DNA of 64,000 bases from Janthinobacterium sp. (GTDB lineage: Bacteria; Pseudomonadota; Gammaproteobacteria; Burkholderiales; Chitinibacteraceae): NCBI GenBank assembly GCA_025360045.1, contig JANYCY010000028.1, forward strand, positions 1-64,000, given 5' to 3'. A program made the translations under genes and the position numbers. How positions within the stretch are numbered: the stretch's first letter is position 1; each line of letters opens with the position of its first letter. This document shows, piece after piece, positions 1 through 8,951 of this stretch. Under the pieces are notes generated by a model. That model had not been told where the DNA came from, ran no database searches, and saw nothing but the letters and a program-made list of their open reading frames with translations.

Positions 1-171
1 TAGCGAGGCAGCGAGCGAGCAGCCTTTTTCGCCGAGCCGATTATCCGCAGTGAGGGGCCTTCGTGCTGGTCGGGGCGGCCTTCTTTGCTTACTTTCTTGG
101 CCGTTCAAGAAAGTGAGTCCCACGCGGGGGACTCCCGCACCAAAATCAACGTGCCGAAGGCACTGAAAAGC
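1..171 (+). repeat. Dispersed repeat family A, copy 1 (cut by window edge)
   Basis: GC-rich non-coding sequence that recurs at about 19056-19290 and 26740-26971. All copies contain the block GGCCTTCTTTGCTT, then TTTCTTGGC, then a CGCGGGG tract, and end in CGTGCCGAAGGCACT. The last block is a small palindrome (GTGCCGAAGGCAC). Short open frames run through the other copies but are not conserved as protein. No transposase is linked to it. The remainder to 275 shows nothing recognisable apart from the downstream end of the neighbouring gene. Confidence 0.75.
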
Positions 172-275
172 CCTATAGGCAGGTTAGCCGCAGGCGTAAC
201 CCGCAGTGCAAGCTGCGCAGTAATCTAGGAAGTGGTTTGTAGCTAACAGCATGGTTCATGCGCGGGTTGATAAAC

Positions 276-1067
276 CTAACCCGCCCCACAAGGCTTATAC
301 GATCCTCGCTCTAGAGCTCGAAGCGCATTCTCATGGACAGACACGTCAATCGTATTGATGCCGAACATGTTCGTCACAGCGTGCGCCGCTCTGAGCTGGA
401 TTTGCATAGTGAAAGCCCAAACTAGTTCTTGTCCATCCACCTCAGGCTCACTCTTGAATGCCGAAATATTGCCATCCTTGTCAATAACAAGATGGGAGGT
501 CATATCTGAGACGGTTGCATGCGCTGACTGACTTAGCAACGCATAACAACTAAGATACCAGTCAGTCATTCCAGCCTCTTTTGCAAGTGCCCAAGTCTTA
601 AATTCGCTAGCGTTGTTCAACTTCAGTTCTAGCAACTCCTCTTCCCCAATGGAACTATCACGTGAAGCCTGTAGCTCTTCACATTCCCACCGTAGCATTT
701 TGTCAGCTAGCGACCGTTTGTTTGCATCTTGGCTTTGAGCAATCGAGAGGGCCAGCTCTGGCTTAGCCTCAATTGCCGCTAGAGAAAAAAGAGATTCTAG
801 CGAAGAGCGCAGTACGGTTTTAGCTTGTGCTGGCAAACCATGCTCTAAAAGGATAACGGCTGCTTGGCACGATGCGATTGTGCGCATAAAGAATGCTGCG
901 CCAAGCAAATCTCTCGGTTGCTCTGCTGAAATCGATAGCGTGTATTGAGCAGCCATACACTGCTCATTGAGTCGCATAAAGGCTATTCGATAGTTCGCGT
1001 AGCGGCTATGAACAGCGCTTCGGACTTCGGACAAATCCGATAAAAAACCTTGGTCAAGGAAGCTCAT
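276..1067 (-). CDS. Hypothetical protein, DUF5677-like
   Basis: A 263-residue protein of unknown function. It reads as all-helical, with no signal peptide and no membrane segment. The stretch around residues 80-100 (AKTVLRSSLESLFSLAAIEA) resembles the helical core of DUF5677 proteins, which are small, poorly characterised and often found in accessory or defence-rich regions. The start ATG at 1067 has only a weak purine-rich upstream sequence (GAGCACCAAG). It stands alone beside a truncated dispersed repeat, and its codon use looks more AT-rich than the nitrate genes nearby, so it may be an acquired accessory gene. The family assignment is from memory and tentative. Confidence 0.6.
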   Translation of the reverse strand: MSFLDQGFLSDLSEVRSAVHSRYANYRIAFMRLNEQCMAAQYTLSISAEQPRDLLGAAFFMRTIASCQAAVILLEHGLPAQAKTVLRSSLESLFSLAAIEAKPELALSIAQSQDANKRSLADKMLRWECEELQASRDSSIGEEELLELKLNNASEFKTWALAKEAGMTDWYLSCYALLSQSAHATVSDMTSHLVIDKDGNISAFKSEPEVDGQELVWAFTMQIQLRAAHAVTNMFGINTIDVSVHENALRALERGSYKPCGAG

Positions 1068-1273
1068 CTTGGTGCTCTTGTTGGCTGAAATTCACAGAGT
1101 CAGGCCTAACATTTCAGAAAAAATGTTGAAATCTTAGACCTAACCCCATTTCATTTAGGACTAGTGAAAAATTATGCCCCTTTTAAACTGATATAAACTT
1201 AAAATATACAGTAAGATAATCGCCGGACATTGTGTCAATAATAGACCCTGAAACCAAACCCTATAGGCAAGAT

Positions 1274-1621
1274 ATGCGACGATTATTACTTGCTTGCCTA
1301 ATGCTGATAATGCTAAACACCCACGCAGGTGTAATAGAAAATACCTCGCGTGAAATCAGCCGAGGCATCACGGATGGCGCGGTGCAAAGCACCAGCAAAG
1401 CACTTGAGCAAATTCAAAAAAATAGCGAGCGAAGAGCCAAAGAATACGCCGCAGATAATAAGCGTAAGCAGCGCTTAGCCAGTATCAGCGGCTGCGCGAC
1501 GAACGCTAAAAAAACCAACTGCAAATGCTTTGATAAGCAAGGTGGAATTGAAAATATTCTGGATGAAAAACAATGTATGGATGTGGTCAGCCGCGGCTTG
1601 GCCGCGATCAATGATTTTTAA
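1274..1621 (+). CDS. Small secreted hypothetical protein
   Basis: I do not recognise the family. From the ATG at 1274 it has 115 residues and begins with a typical signal peptide (MRRLLLACLMLIMLNTHA). An in-frame GTG at 1232 would add 14 residues that hide the signal peptide, so 1274 is preferred. The mature part is rich in Ser, Lys and Arg, helical in the middle (residues 20-75), and ends in a Cys-containing segment (SGCATNAKKTNCKCF plus a later Cys), suggesting disulfides in the periplasm. The stop is 3 bases before the convergent cobA stop. No operon partner is visible. Confidence 0.6.
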   Translation: MRRLLLACLMLIMLNTHAGVIENTSREISRGITDGAVQSTSKALEQIQKNSERRAKEYAADNKRKQRLASISGCATNAKKTNCKCFDKQGGIENILDEKQCMDVVSRGLAAINDF

Positions 1622-1624
1622 TAG

Positions 1625-2368
1625 TCAGGCAACCAGAGCCTCTTCCAAAACCCTCTCCCTCGCCTCCCAAATCGCCTCTCCCACTAAAATAATCGCCGGA
1701 CTCCCCATCTGAGCAGCCTGTGCATCTACCGCCAAATTCCCCAGATTACTGATTAAGCGGCGTTCGGCGGGGGTGCTGGCCCATTGGACTACGGCGGCGG
1801 GGGTGTTGGGGCTTAGGGTTTTGAGTAGGCCGGCGGTGACTTGGGCGATGCGGCTCATTCCCATATAGATCACTAGCGTGGTGCCGGTTTGGGCGAGTGC
1901 TTGCCAGTTTGGCTCGCTATGGTCTTGTGCGTGGGCGGTGACAAAGGTGACGCCCTGGCAGTGTTCGCGGTGGGTGAGCGAAATGCCGAGCGATGCCGCA
2001 GCGGCAAGGCCGGAGCTGATGCCGTTGATAATTTCAACACTTACACCTGCGGCTTGCAGAAAGCTGATCTCTTCCCCAGCTCGGCCAAACAGCAGCACTT
2101 CTCCGCCTTTTACCCTGACTACGACCTTGCCTTGTAAGGCGTAGCGGCGCATCAGCCTTTGGATAAAATCTTGTGGTGTTGATTTACAGCCGCCTCGTTT
2201 CCCTACCCGAATCAGCTGTGCTTGCGGGGCAAGGCTGGCGATTTCTGGATTGGCCAAGTCATCGAGCAGCACCACATCGGCCAGCATCAGCGCTTTCATG
2301 GCTTTGATGGTTAGCAAGTCCAAATCCCCCGGCCCCGCCCCTAATAAAATCACTTTGCCTTGTTTCAT
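1625..2368 (-). CDS. cobA: Uroporphyrinogen-III C-methyltransferase (SUMT)
   Basis: Makes precorrin-2 from uroporphyrinogen III with two S-adenosylmethionine, the first step to siroheme, the cofactor of NirB. The 247-residue protein has the SUMT signatures: GKVILLGAGPGDLDLLT at the N-terminus, VVRVKGGEVLLFGRAGEE (residues about 83-100) and the later LVIYMG motif. The frame stays open to 2473, but the extra 35 residues are translated from a fragment of dispersed repeat A, so the ATG at 2368 is the likely start. It closes the nitrate assimilation run on the minus strand, separated from nasA by 380 bases of repeats. It lacks the CysG dehydrogenase/ferrochelatase domain. Confidence 0.93.
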   Translation of the reverse strand: MKQGKVILLGAGPGDLDLLTIKAMKALMLADVVLLDDLANPEIASLAPQAQLIRVGKRGGCKSTPQDFIQRLMRRYALQGKVVVRVKGGEVLLFGRAGEEISFLQAAGVSVEIINGISSGLAAAASLGISLTHREHCQGVTFVTAHAQDHSEPNWQALAQTGTTLVIYMGMSRIAQVTAGLLKTLSPNTPAAVVQWASTPAERRLISNLGNLAVDAQAAQMGSPAIILVGEAIWEARERVLEEALVA

Positions 2369-2393
2369 GGTTGGTTTTCCAGTGGGTTTGATT

Positions 2394-2446
2394 CGTTTTA
2401 GTGCCTTCGGCACGGTGTTTAGGTGCGGGATTCCCCCGCGTGGGCA
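2394..2446 (-). repeat. Fragment of dispersed repeat A
   Basis: On the minus strand this matches the right end of repeat A (CGGGGGAATCCCGCACCTAA followed by the GTGCCGAAGGCAC palindrome), closest to the copy at 26920-26965. It lies just upstream of cobA and supplies the false N-terminal extension of that reading frame. Confidence 0.7.
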
Positions 2447-2486
2447 TAAGTATTTACACTCAATAGGTGGCACTTCAGTACTTCAG

Positions 2487-2600
2487 CCTCCCCCTTTATC
2501 AAAGGGGGATTGAGGGGGATTTGCCTTGGAGTGGCTGTTACCTTTTTATAAAGATATGCAACTGCAAATCCCCCCTAGCCCCCCTTTTTCAAAGGGGGGA
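2487..2600. repeat. Palindromic repeat family E
   Basis: Two inverted arms built on CCCCCTTTATCAAAGGGGG and GCCCCCCTTTTTCAAAGGGG, with a middle of about 50 bases. The same arrangement occurs at 25102-25210. Together with the A fragment and a B half-element it fills the 380-base cobA-nasA gap. Confidence 0.7.
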
Positions 2601-2670
2601 ACATGCAGACTTGTGTAGACACCAATGCAGCGTGGGACTCACTTCCTTGAATACCCATTCAATTAAGCTG

Positions 2671-2727
2671 TTTTTCTCCGTGAAACTCCGTGTTCTCCGG
2701 GACCGAAGAGGTTCAAGATTTGGGTTT
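2671..2727 (-). repeat. Repeat family B, single arm
   Basis: One arm of the B element (TTTCTCCGTGAAACTCCGTG, then GGTTCAAGATTTGGGTTT). Full B elements elsewhere in the window are two such arms in inverted orientation. Confidence 0.65.
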
Positions 2728-2748
2728 CCCCCTCCCTCTGCAGAATCA

Positions 2749-5433
2749 TCAAGCCTTAATCGCCTGATTACACATCCTACTTAGCTCCGGCACGCAGGAG
2801 CCGCATACGCTGCCGCAGCCTAGTTTGGCTTTCAGGCCTGCCACATCGGCCCCCAGTGCGATGGTCGCTCGGATGGCGGATTCGCGTACGTTGATGCAGT
2901 TGCAGATCACTGGGTCGCGCGGGGTGTTGCCGAGTTTTTTAGGCGAGAACGCGTTAAGGCGTGGGCCTTGCCATGGGTTGCCTGCGATTAACTGCTCCAA
3001 GAGCGCTTCGCCGCCTTGGGTATCGCCCGCTAGTACAAAGCCGGTGAGTTGATCGTCTTGCCAGCCGACGCGTTTAAGCAGGCCGCGGCGGGCGTCGTGG
3101 TATTCGAGTACATCGTGATTGGGGTAAAGATCGAGTGCGGCGAAGAGCTTTTCTAACAGGCCTTCGGGCAGCATTTTGGCGGCGGCGCGTAGCACCAAGA
3201 CTGGCTCGTCCCTGCCTTGCAGGCTAATGCTGGCGTAGCTACAGGATTTTAAAAGCGGCTGTACGGCGGCGTGCAGCGCTAATACATCGCCTTTGCGGGC
3301 AGCGAATAATGCCCATGGCAGTTCGACTTTTTCGATGCGCACGGCGGCGTGTTTTAGCTCGGGCTGAAACGATTTATCGTCGGTGGCGCTGCTAGCGATT
3401 TCATTGCTGCCGCTGCTATTTAAAAACTGCCCGCTCCAGTGCATGGCGGTAAAAACGCAGCCCGATACCAGATCGGCAGAGAGCGCCAGCGGCAAAATCA
3501 GGCTGCCGCGCTTGCTACTCACACGCAGCAAATCGCCCGCTTTTAGATTGCGCCGCTCGGCATCGACCGGGTTCATTTCTAAACTAGGCTCGGGGCTATG
3601 CGCAAAGAGCTGTGGCAGGCGGCCAGTGCGGCTCATGCCGTGCCATTGATCGCGCAAACGGCCAGTCAGCAAATGAAAAGGAAAGCGTGAATTGGTCGGC
3701 TCGGCCACTGGCAGATAATCCACAGCTATAAACTTGGCACGGCCCGATTCGGTAGCGAACACGCCGTTTTGATAACGCCGCGCCTGCCCAGAGCTTGCGC
3801 CCTGAGGGTAAGGCCATTGCTGCGGGGATGCTTCTAGCAGCGCATAGCTTAGGCCGCCAATATCCAGATCTCGGCCTGCCGTTAGCGCGCGGTGCTCGTT
3901 AAAAATGGCTTCGGGGCTATCAAAAAAGAATAGGCCGGGATGCGCTGGTTTTAAGCGCGCGCCCATTCTTTGCGCCACTTGCAGGGCAATCCAGCTATCT
4001 GATTTGGCCTCGCCCAGCGGCTGCACCGCCGCCCGAACGCGGGAGATGCGCCGCTCGGAATTAGTCACCGTGCCTTCTTTTTCGCCCCAGCTGCTGGCAG
4101 GCAGCAGCACATCGGCAAAGGCGGTGGTGTCAGTGTGGTCAAAGGCATCTTGCACCACTACAAACTCGGCCATTTCTAGTGCCTGGCGCACATTGGGTAA
4201 ATCTGGCAGGGAATGCGCGGGATTGGTGCAGACAATCCACACCGCCTTAATTTTCCCCGCTTTAATCGCATCAAACATCGCCACGGCGGGCAGGCCCGGC
4301 TTGCCCGATACCGCGTCCACGCCCCAAAATTGCGCCACTTCGGCACGGTGCTGTGGGTTGGCAATATCACGGTGCGCGGCCAGCATGGTGGCCATGCCGC
4401 CCACTTCGCGCCCACCCATGGCATTGTGCTGGCCGGTCAGCGAAAACGGCCCGCTGCCGGGCTTGCCAATTTGCCCCGTTGCCAGATGCAGATTAATCAG
4501 CGCCAAGTTTTTATCTGTGCCATGGCTGGATTGATTCAGCCCCATACAATACAAAGACAATGCCGCTGGCGAGCGGCCAAACCATTCTGCGGCTTGCAGT
4601 AAATCGGCCTCCAGCACGCCGCATAGCTCGGCAACCATTTTGGGCGTGTACTGCCGCACCCGCGCTTTTAGCTCGGCAAAGCCGCTGGTATGCGCCTCAA
4701 TAAAGGCGGTATCCGCCAAGCCTTCCCACAAAATATGGTGCAACATGCCGTGAAACAGCGCCACATCGGTGCCGGGCTGAATCTGCAAATGCAAATCGGC
4801 CATCGCGGCGGTATCGGTACGGCGGGGGTCGATCACGATCCATTTGATATCAGGATTAGCCGCCTTGGCCGCCTCTAAGCGGCGAAACAACACCGGATGG
4901 GCATAGGCCATATTGCTGCCAGCAAACAGCAGCGTTTGCGCTAATTCCAAGTCTTCATAACAAGTTGGCGGGCCGTCCGCACCCAAGGCCATTTTGTAAG
5001 CCGTGACCGCGCTCGACATACAGAGCCGCGAATTGGTATCAATATTGTTGGTGCCAATCAGCCCCTTAGCCAGCTTATTAAACACATAGTAATCTTCGGT
5101 AAGCAGCTGGCCAGAAACATAAAACGCCACCGAATCCGGCCCATGCTCTTCAATAATCCCCGCAAACCGATCCGCCACAGCATCCAGCGCAGTATCCCAA
5201 TCGACCCGCTGCCGAGCTTCTGATCGATTGGTGCGCAGCTCTGGATACATGGCCCGCCCAGTGGCGCTTTGCACGCTTTTGGCCAGAGACAAACCCTTAG
5301 TACAAAGGCGGCCCCAATTGGCCGGATGAGCCGGATCACCGCTCACCCCAACAATCTGCTCGCCCTCACTCTCGATCAACACCCCGCAGCCCACACCGCA
5401 GTAGCAACAGGTAGAACGGGTTATGGTGGTCAT
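2749..5433 (-). CDS. nasA: Assimilatory nitrate reductase, molybdenum catalytic subunit with BFD-like C-terminus
   Basis: Reduces nitrate to nitrite in the cytoplasm using a molybdopterin guanine dinucleotide cofactor. The 894-residue protein opens with the [4Fe-4S] motif CCYCGVGC (C9/C10, C12, C16) and a fourth Cys at about 44 (GRLCTKG), followed by a molybdopterin oxidoreductase domain and a dinucleotide-binding domain to about residue 700. The last 55 residues form a BFD-like [2Fe-2S] module (C844-x-C846 and C877-x2-C880), as in Klebsiella-type NasA. A GTG at 5445 is possible, but the ATG at 5433 has a GTGAG element 7 bases upstream. It lies downstream of nirD in the same direction. Confidence 0.95.
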   Translation of the reverse strand: MTTITRSTCCYCGVGCGVLIESEGEQIVGVSGDPAHPANWGRLCTKGLSLAKSVQSATGRAMYPELRTNRSEARQRVDWDTALDAVADRFAGIIEEHGPDSVAFYVSGQLLTEDYYVFNKLAKGLIGTNNIDTNSRLCMSSAVTAYKMALGADGPPTCYEDLELAQTLLFAGSNMAYAHPVLFRRLEAAKAANPDIKWIVIDPRRTDTAAMADLHLQIQPGTDVALFHGMLHHILWEGLADTAFIEAHTSGFAELKARVRQYTPKMVAELCGVLEADLLQAAEWFGRSPAALSLYCMGLNQSSHGTDKNLALINLHLATGQIGKPGSGPFSLTGQHNAMGGREVGGMATMLAAHRDIANPQHRAEVAQFWGVDAVSGKPGLPAVAMFDAIKAGKIKAVWIVCTNPAHSLPDLPNVRQALEMAEFVVVQDAFDHTDTTAFADVLLPASSWGEKEGTVTNSERRISRVRAAVQPLGEAKSDSWIALQVAQRMGARLKPAHPGLFFFDSPEAIFNEHRALTAGRDLDIGGLSYALLEASPQQWPYPQGASSGQARRYQNGVFATESGRAKFIAVDYLPVAEPTNSRFPFHLLTGRLRDQWHGMSRTGRLPQLFAHSPEPSLEMNPVDAERRNLKAGDLLRVSSKRGSLILPLALSADLVSGCVFTAMHWSGQFLNSSGSNEIASSATDDKSFQPELKHAAVRIEKVELPWALFAARKGDVLALHAAVQPLLKSCSYASISLQGRDEPVLVLRAAAKMLPEGLLEKLFAALDLYPNHDVLEYHDARRGLLKRVGWQDDQLTGFVLAGDTQGGEALLEQLIAGNPWQGPRLNAFSPKKLGNTPRDPVICNCINVRESAIRATIALGADVAGLKAKLGCGSVCGSCVPELSRMCNQAIKA

Positions 5434-5486
5434 GGTTTTTCTCACTTTCTGGCAAACATTTTTAGCAAATTACATAGAGAGCTAAA

Positions 5487-5600
5487 CCTTGAACCACAGA
5501 GGAAAACGAGAGCACAGAGTCCACAGAGAAAACCCAAACAAGGCATTCGATTTCCTCTGTGAAACTCTGCGTCCTCTGTGTTCTCTGTGGTTCAAGATTT
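5487..5600. repeat. Repeat family B, full inverted pair
   Basis: Arm CCTTGAACCACAGAGG at 5488 is mirrored by CTCTGTGGTTCAAGATTT ending near 5600. The middle contains ACAGAGTCCACAGAG and CTCTGTGAAACTCTG. The element could fold as a long hairpin in the nirD-nasA spacer. Confidence 0.7.
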
Positions 5601-5647
5601 AGCACGGCCACTTCCCGAACAGAAGCGCCGCAAGGAAGCTGCATCGC

Positions 5648-5971
5648 CTACAAACTCAAAAACACTTCGCCTTCGACGACTTTTACCGGGAAGCGCCTGG
5701 CGCAACCTTCGTCGGGGGCGCGGGCTTCACCCGTGGCGAGGTCGATATTCCAGCTGTGCAAAGGGCAAGTCACCGATTCGCCGTGCACAATGCCCTGCGA
5801 CAAAGGCCCGCCCTTGTGCGGGCAATGATCCAGCAGGGCAAATACCACATCAGCCGCAGAGCGAAACACCGCCACATTGCCCGCAGGGCGCTGCACCACA
5901 CGGCTACCCAGCTTGGGGATATCTGTCACTTGGCAAATACTTACCCAAGGTTGATTGGCTTTCATATTCAT
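5648..5971 (-). CDS. nirD: Nitrite reductase (NADH) small subunit, Rieske type
   Basis: Small subunit of the cytoplasmic assimilatory NADH nitrite reductase. The 107-residue protein is a single Rieske-fold domain. It keeps all four [2Fe-2S] ligands, C50-x-H52 in CPHKGGPLSQG and C69-x2-H72 in CPLHSW, whereas enterobacterial NirD proteins have lost them. The start at 5971 follows AAGGACAAAGCA, a good ribosome site, and is preferred to the ATG two codons later. It follows nirB after 341 bases that hold nested B and F repeats, and precedes nasA by about 214 bases. Confidence 0.93.
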   Translation of the reverse strand: MNMKANQPWVSICQVTDIPKLGSRVVQRPAGNVAVFRSAADVVFALLDHCPHKGGPLSQGIVHGESVTCPLHSWNIDLATGEARAPDEGCARRFPVKVVEGEVFLSL

Positions 5972-6026
5972 TGCTTTGTCCTTAAAAAACGGAGGCTGGA
6001 ACTATGCTGCTAAGTACAAAACCCAG

Positions 6027-6308
6027 ACCTTGAAACACTTCGGTCCCAGAGAACACGGAGTTTCACGGAGAAAACCAAGTACTAAAAAATCAGTAAGTAC
6101 CCAGAGAAATTTTTAAAGAATCACTCCTTAGAAGGTGCTTGTTATGTCATCAAAACCGTCATCCCCGAGTGTCTTTATCGGGGATCCAATAAAGCCGCTG
6201 GATTCCCGACAAAACACTCGAGAATGACGCCTTAGTTTCAAACAAGCGCTCTGCTTTCCTCCGTGAAACTCTGTGTCCTCTGTGTTCTCTGTGGTTCAAG
6301 ATTTGGGT
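6027..6308. repeat. Family B inverted arms enclosing a family F element
   Basis: B arm at 6027-6075 (CAGAGAACACGGAGTTTCAC) and an opposite arm at 6252-6308 (CTCTGTGTTCTCTGTGGTTC). Between them, at 6157-6231, lies an F palindrome (CGTCATCCCCGAGTGT ... CACTCGAGAATGACG). It fills the nirB-nirD spacer. The same B-around-F nesting is present at 40253-40590. Confidence 0.65.
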
Positions 6309-6312
6309 TTAG

Positions 6313-8745
6313 CTAAGCCAGCACTTTGATCGGAATAAACTCCTGCCGCGCTTTGCCGTTGATCCGCTCTGCCCATGGGTCGCGCAGCCCCTCTAGGGAA
6401 TGCAGCAGGCGCTCAAAGAGGGCTTTTCTGTTGGCTTCGTCGTCGAGGATTTTTTGTTTGATGTAATCAAGGCCCACGCGGGCGATGTAGTGCACGGTGC
6501 GGTCTAGGTAGTAGGCTTCTTCGCGGTAAAGCTGTAAAAATGCACCGCTGTATTCTTTGACTTCGTCGGCGGTTTTTACCTTGGTGAAGAATTGCGCTAC
6601 TTCGGTTTTGATGCCGCCGTTGCCGCCCACATACAGCTCCCAGCCGCTGTCTACCGCGATAATGCCCACGTCTTTAATACCGCTTTCGGCGCAGTTTCTT
6701 GGGCAGCCAGATACGGCCAGCTTCACCTTGTGTGGGCTCCACATATTGGCCAGCATGGTTTCTAGATCGATGCCCATTTGCGTGCTGTTTTGCGTGCCAA
6801 AACGGCAGAATTCGCTGCCCACGCAGGTTTTAACGGTGCGGATGGATTTGCCGTAGGCGTGGCCCGATTGCATGCCTAAATCGGCCCAGACATTCACCAA
6901 GTCTTCTTTTTTGATCCCAAGTAAATCGATGCGCTGGCCGCCGGTGACTTTCACCAGTGGTACGGCGTACTTATCGGCCACGTCGGCAATGCGGCGCAGC
7001 TCGGCCGCGTTGGTAACACCGCCTTTCATTTGTGGGATCACCGAGAAGGTGCCGTCTTTTTGGATATTGGCGTGTACCCGCTCGTTAACAAAACGGCTTT
7101 GCGGATCGTCCACGGCTTCTTTAGGCCAGGTCGATAACATGTAGTAATTTACTGCGGGGCGGCAGGTGGCGCAGCCGCTGGGGGTGCGCCATTCCATAAA
7201 TTCGTACACTTCAGCGTGGCTCACTAGCTTGTGCTGCCGAATCGCTTGCCGCACTTGCGCATGGGTGTGATCGGTGCAGCCGCAAATGGCCTTGGTCTTA
7301 GGTGATTCCTGGAAGTTAGTGCCTAGGGTATTCATCAAAATCTGCTCAACAAGGCCGGTGCAAGAGCCACAGGAGCTGGCCGCCTTGGTGTGCTTTTTAA
7401 CGTCATCTACCGTGAACAGGCCTTTTTCTTTGATGGCGTTGACGATGGTGCCTTTGCATACGCCATTACAGCCGCACACTTCGTCCTTATCCTGCATCGC
7501 GCCCGCGCGGCTTTGCCCTTGCACGCCCGAGTCCCCGACGCTGGATTCGCCAAACATCAGGGTATCGCGCAGATCGCTAATGCTGCGGCCCTCACGCAGC
7601 AGCTTGAAATACCATGCGCCGTCGGTGGTATCGCCATAGAGGCAGGCACCAACCAGCTTGTCGTCTTTAATCACCAGCTTTTTATAAATGCCACCGGCAG
7701 GATCAGACAGCACGATCTCATCGCACTCATCGCCGCCCATAAAATCCCCAGCCGAGAATAAATCGATGCCGGTCACTTTTAGCTTGGTCGAAAGCACCGA
7801 GCCCTTGTATTGCCCGTAGCCCATCAGCGCCAGATGATTCGCGGCCACCTTGGCCATTTCAAACAGGGGAGCAACCAGACCATAAGCCACGCCACGGTGG
7901 TTGACACATTCGCCCACGGCGTAAATACGCGGGTCATAACTTTGCAGGGCATCGCTCACCACAATCCCGTTCTTGCAAAACAGCCCCGCCGCTTCGGCCA
8001 GCTTGGTATTTGGGCGTATCCCTACGGCCATCACCACCAGATCCGTCGCCAGCTCGCTGCCATCTTTAAAGCGCACGCCCACTACATCGCCAACTTCGTT
8101 ACCTAAAATGGCGGCGGTGGATTGGCCCATCAAAAACTTTAAACCTCTGGCGATTAAAGAATCCTGCAATAACTTGCCAGCGGTAATATCCAGCTGCTTA
8201 TCCAGCAACCAATCGCCCAAATGCACAACAGAGACATCCATACCGCGCAGCATCAGGCCATTAGCGGCCTCCAGCCCCAGCAAACCACCGCCAATCACCA
8301 CGGCGTGCTTTTTAACTTTGGCAGCGGCAATCATCGCCTCGGTGTCATAAATATCGCGGTAACTAATCACGCCATTTAAATCTTTGCCAGGAATCGGCAG
8401 GATAAAAGGCGTGGAGCCGGTAGCGAGCAGCAGCCTGTCGTAGCCCTCCTCCACGCCATCGTCGCTAATGACGACTCGCCGCACTCGATCAATTTTGGCA
8501 ATGTTTTTGCCCAGATGCAGGGTGATATGGTTATCGCTATACCAGCTCAAAGGGTTCAGCACGATCTGATCAAAAGTCTGCTCACCCGCCAGCACTGGGC
8601 TGAGCAAAATACGGTTGTAATTAGGATGCGGCTCTGCGCCAAACACGGTGATGTCGTAGCGATCAGGCGCAAGCGCCAGCAGCTCCTCCACCGTACGAAT
8701 ACCGGCCATGCCGTTTCCGACAACGACAAGCTTGGGTTTAGTCAT
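6313..8745 (-). CDS. nirB: Nitrite reductase (NADH) large subunit
   Basis: Reduces nitrite to ammonium with NADH, FAD, Fe-S clusters and siroheme. The 810 residues read in order as an FAD site (VVVGNGMAG, residues 7-15), an NAD site (VVIGGGLLGLEA, 149-160), a BFD [2Fe-2S] domain (C424, C426, C459, C462), a second Cys cluster (C488, C490, C525, C528), and sulfite/nitrite reductase domains with siroheme/[4Fe-4S] ligands C641, C647, C681 and C685 (SGCPRNCAESG). The full set of ligands indicates an active enzyme. The start follows AAAGGAATCCAGCC. It is preceded by narK with 206 bases between, mostly one large palindrome. Confidence 0.96.
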   Translation of the reverse strand: MTKPKLVVVGNGMAGIRTVEELLALAPDRYDITVFGAEPHPNYNRILLSPVLAGEQTFDQIVLNPLSWYSDNHITLHLGKNIAKIDRVRRVVISDDGVEEGYDRLLLATGSTPFILPIPGKDLNGVISYRDIYDTEAMIAAAKVKKHAVVIGGGLLGLEAANGLMLRGMDVSVVHLGDWLLDKQLDITAGKLLQDSLIARGLKFLMGQSTAAILGNEVGDVVGVRFKDGSELATDLVVMAVGIRPNTKLAEAAGLFCKNGIVVSDALQSYDPRIYAVGECVNHRGVAYGLVAPLFEMAKVAANHLALMGYGQYKGSVLSTKLKVTGIDLFSAGDFMGGDECDEIVLSDPAGGIYKKLVIKDDKLVGACLYGDTTDGAWYFKLLREGRSISDLRDTLMFGESSVGDSGVQGQSRAGAMQDKDEVCGCNGVCKGTIVNAIKEKGLFTVDDVKKHTKAASSCGSCTGLVEQILMNTLGTNFQESPKTKAICGCTDHTHAQVRQAIRQHKLVSHAEVYEFMEWRTPSGCATCRPAVNYYMLSTWPKEAVDDPQSRFVNERVHANIQKDGTFSVIPQMKGGVTNAAELRRIADVADKYAVPLVKVTGGQRIDLLGIKKEDLVNVWADLGMQSGHAYGKSIRTVKTCVGSEFCRFGTQNSTQMGIDLETMLANMWSPHKVKLAVSGCPRNCAESGIKDVGIIAVDSGWELYVGGNGGIKTEVAQFFTKVKTADEVKEYSGAFLQLYREEAYYLDRTVHYIARVGLDYIKQKILDDEANRKALFERLLHSLEGLRDPWAERINGKARQEFIPIKVLA

Positions 8746-8789
8746 GGCTGGATTCCTTTGCTTAGTTTAAAAATTGCTTAGAAAGCTTC

Positions 8790-8935
8790 GTAGGGTGGGT
8801 TAGGCCAATTGAAATACTAAATAGTGAAAAGACTGTTTCTTGGCCGTAACCCACCGCAGCGTAGTGTCATGGTGGGTTACGGCCGAAAAGAATGAGCGTT
8901 CTAATCACCATAAATAGCGGCCTAACCCACCCTAC
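8790..8935. repeat. Large nested palindrome between narK and nirB
   Basis: Outer arms GTAGGGTGGGTTAGGCC and GGCCTAACCCACCCTAC enclose inner arms GGCCGTAACCCACC and GGTGGGTTACGGCC. It is a variant of the family C palindromes and occupies most of the 206-base spacer. It could affect mRNA stability or relative expression of narK and nirB, but nothing in the sequence proves a function. Confidence 0.7.
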
Positions 8936-8951
8936 GGTAGATCCTTGATCC

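Noticed and set aside
2369-2473. N-terminal extension of CobA
   Set aside because: Encoded by a fragment of repeat A; SUMT homology begins at the ATG at 2368.
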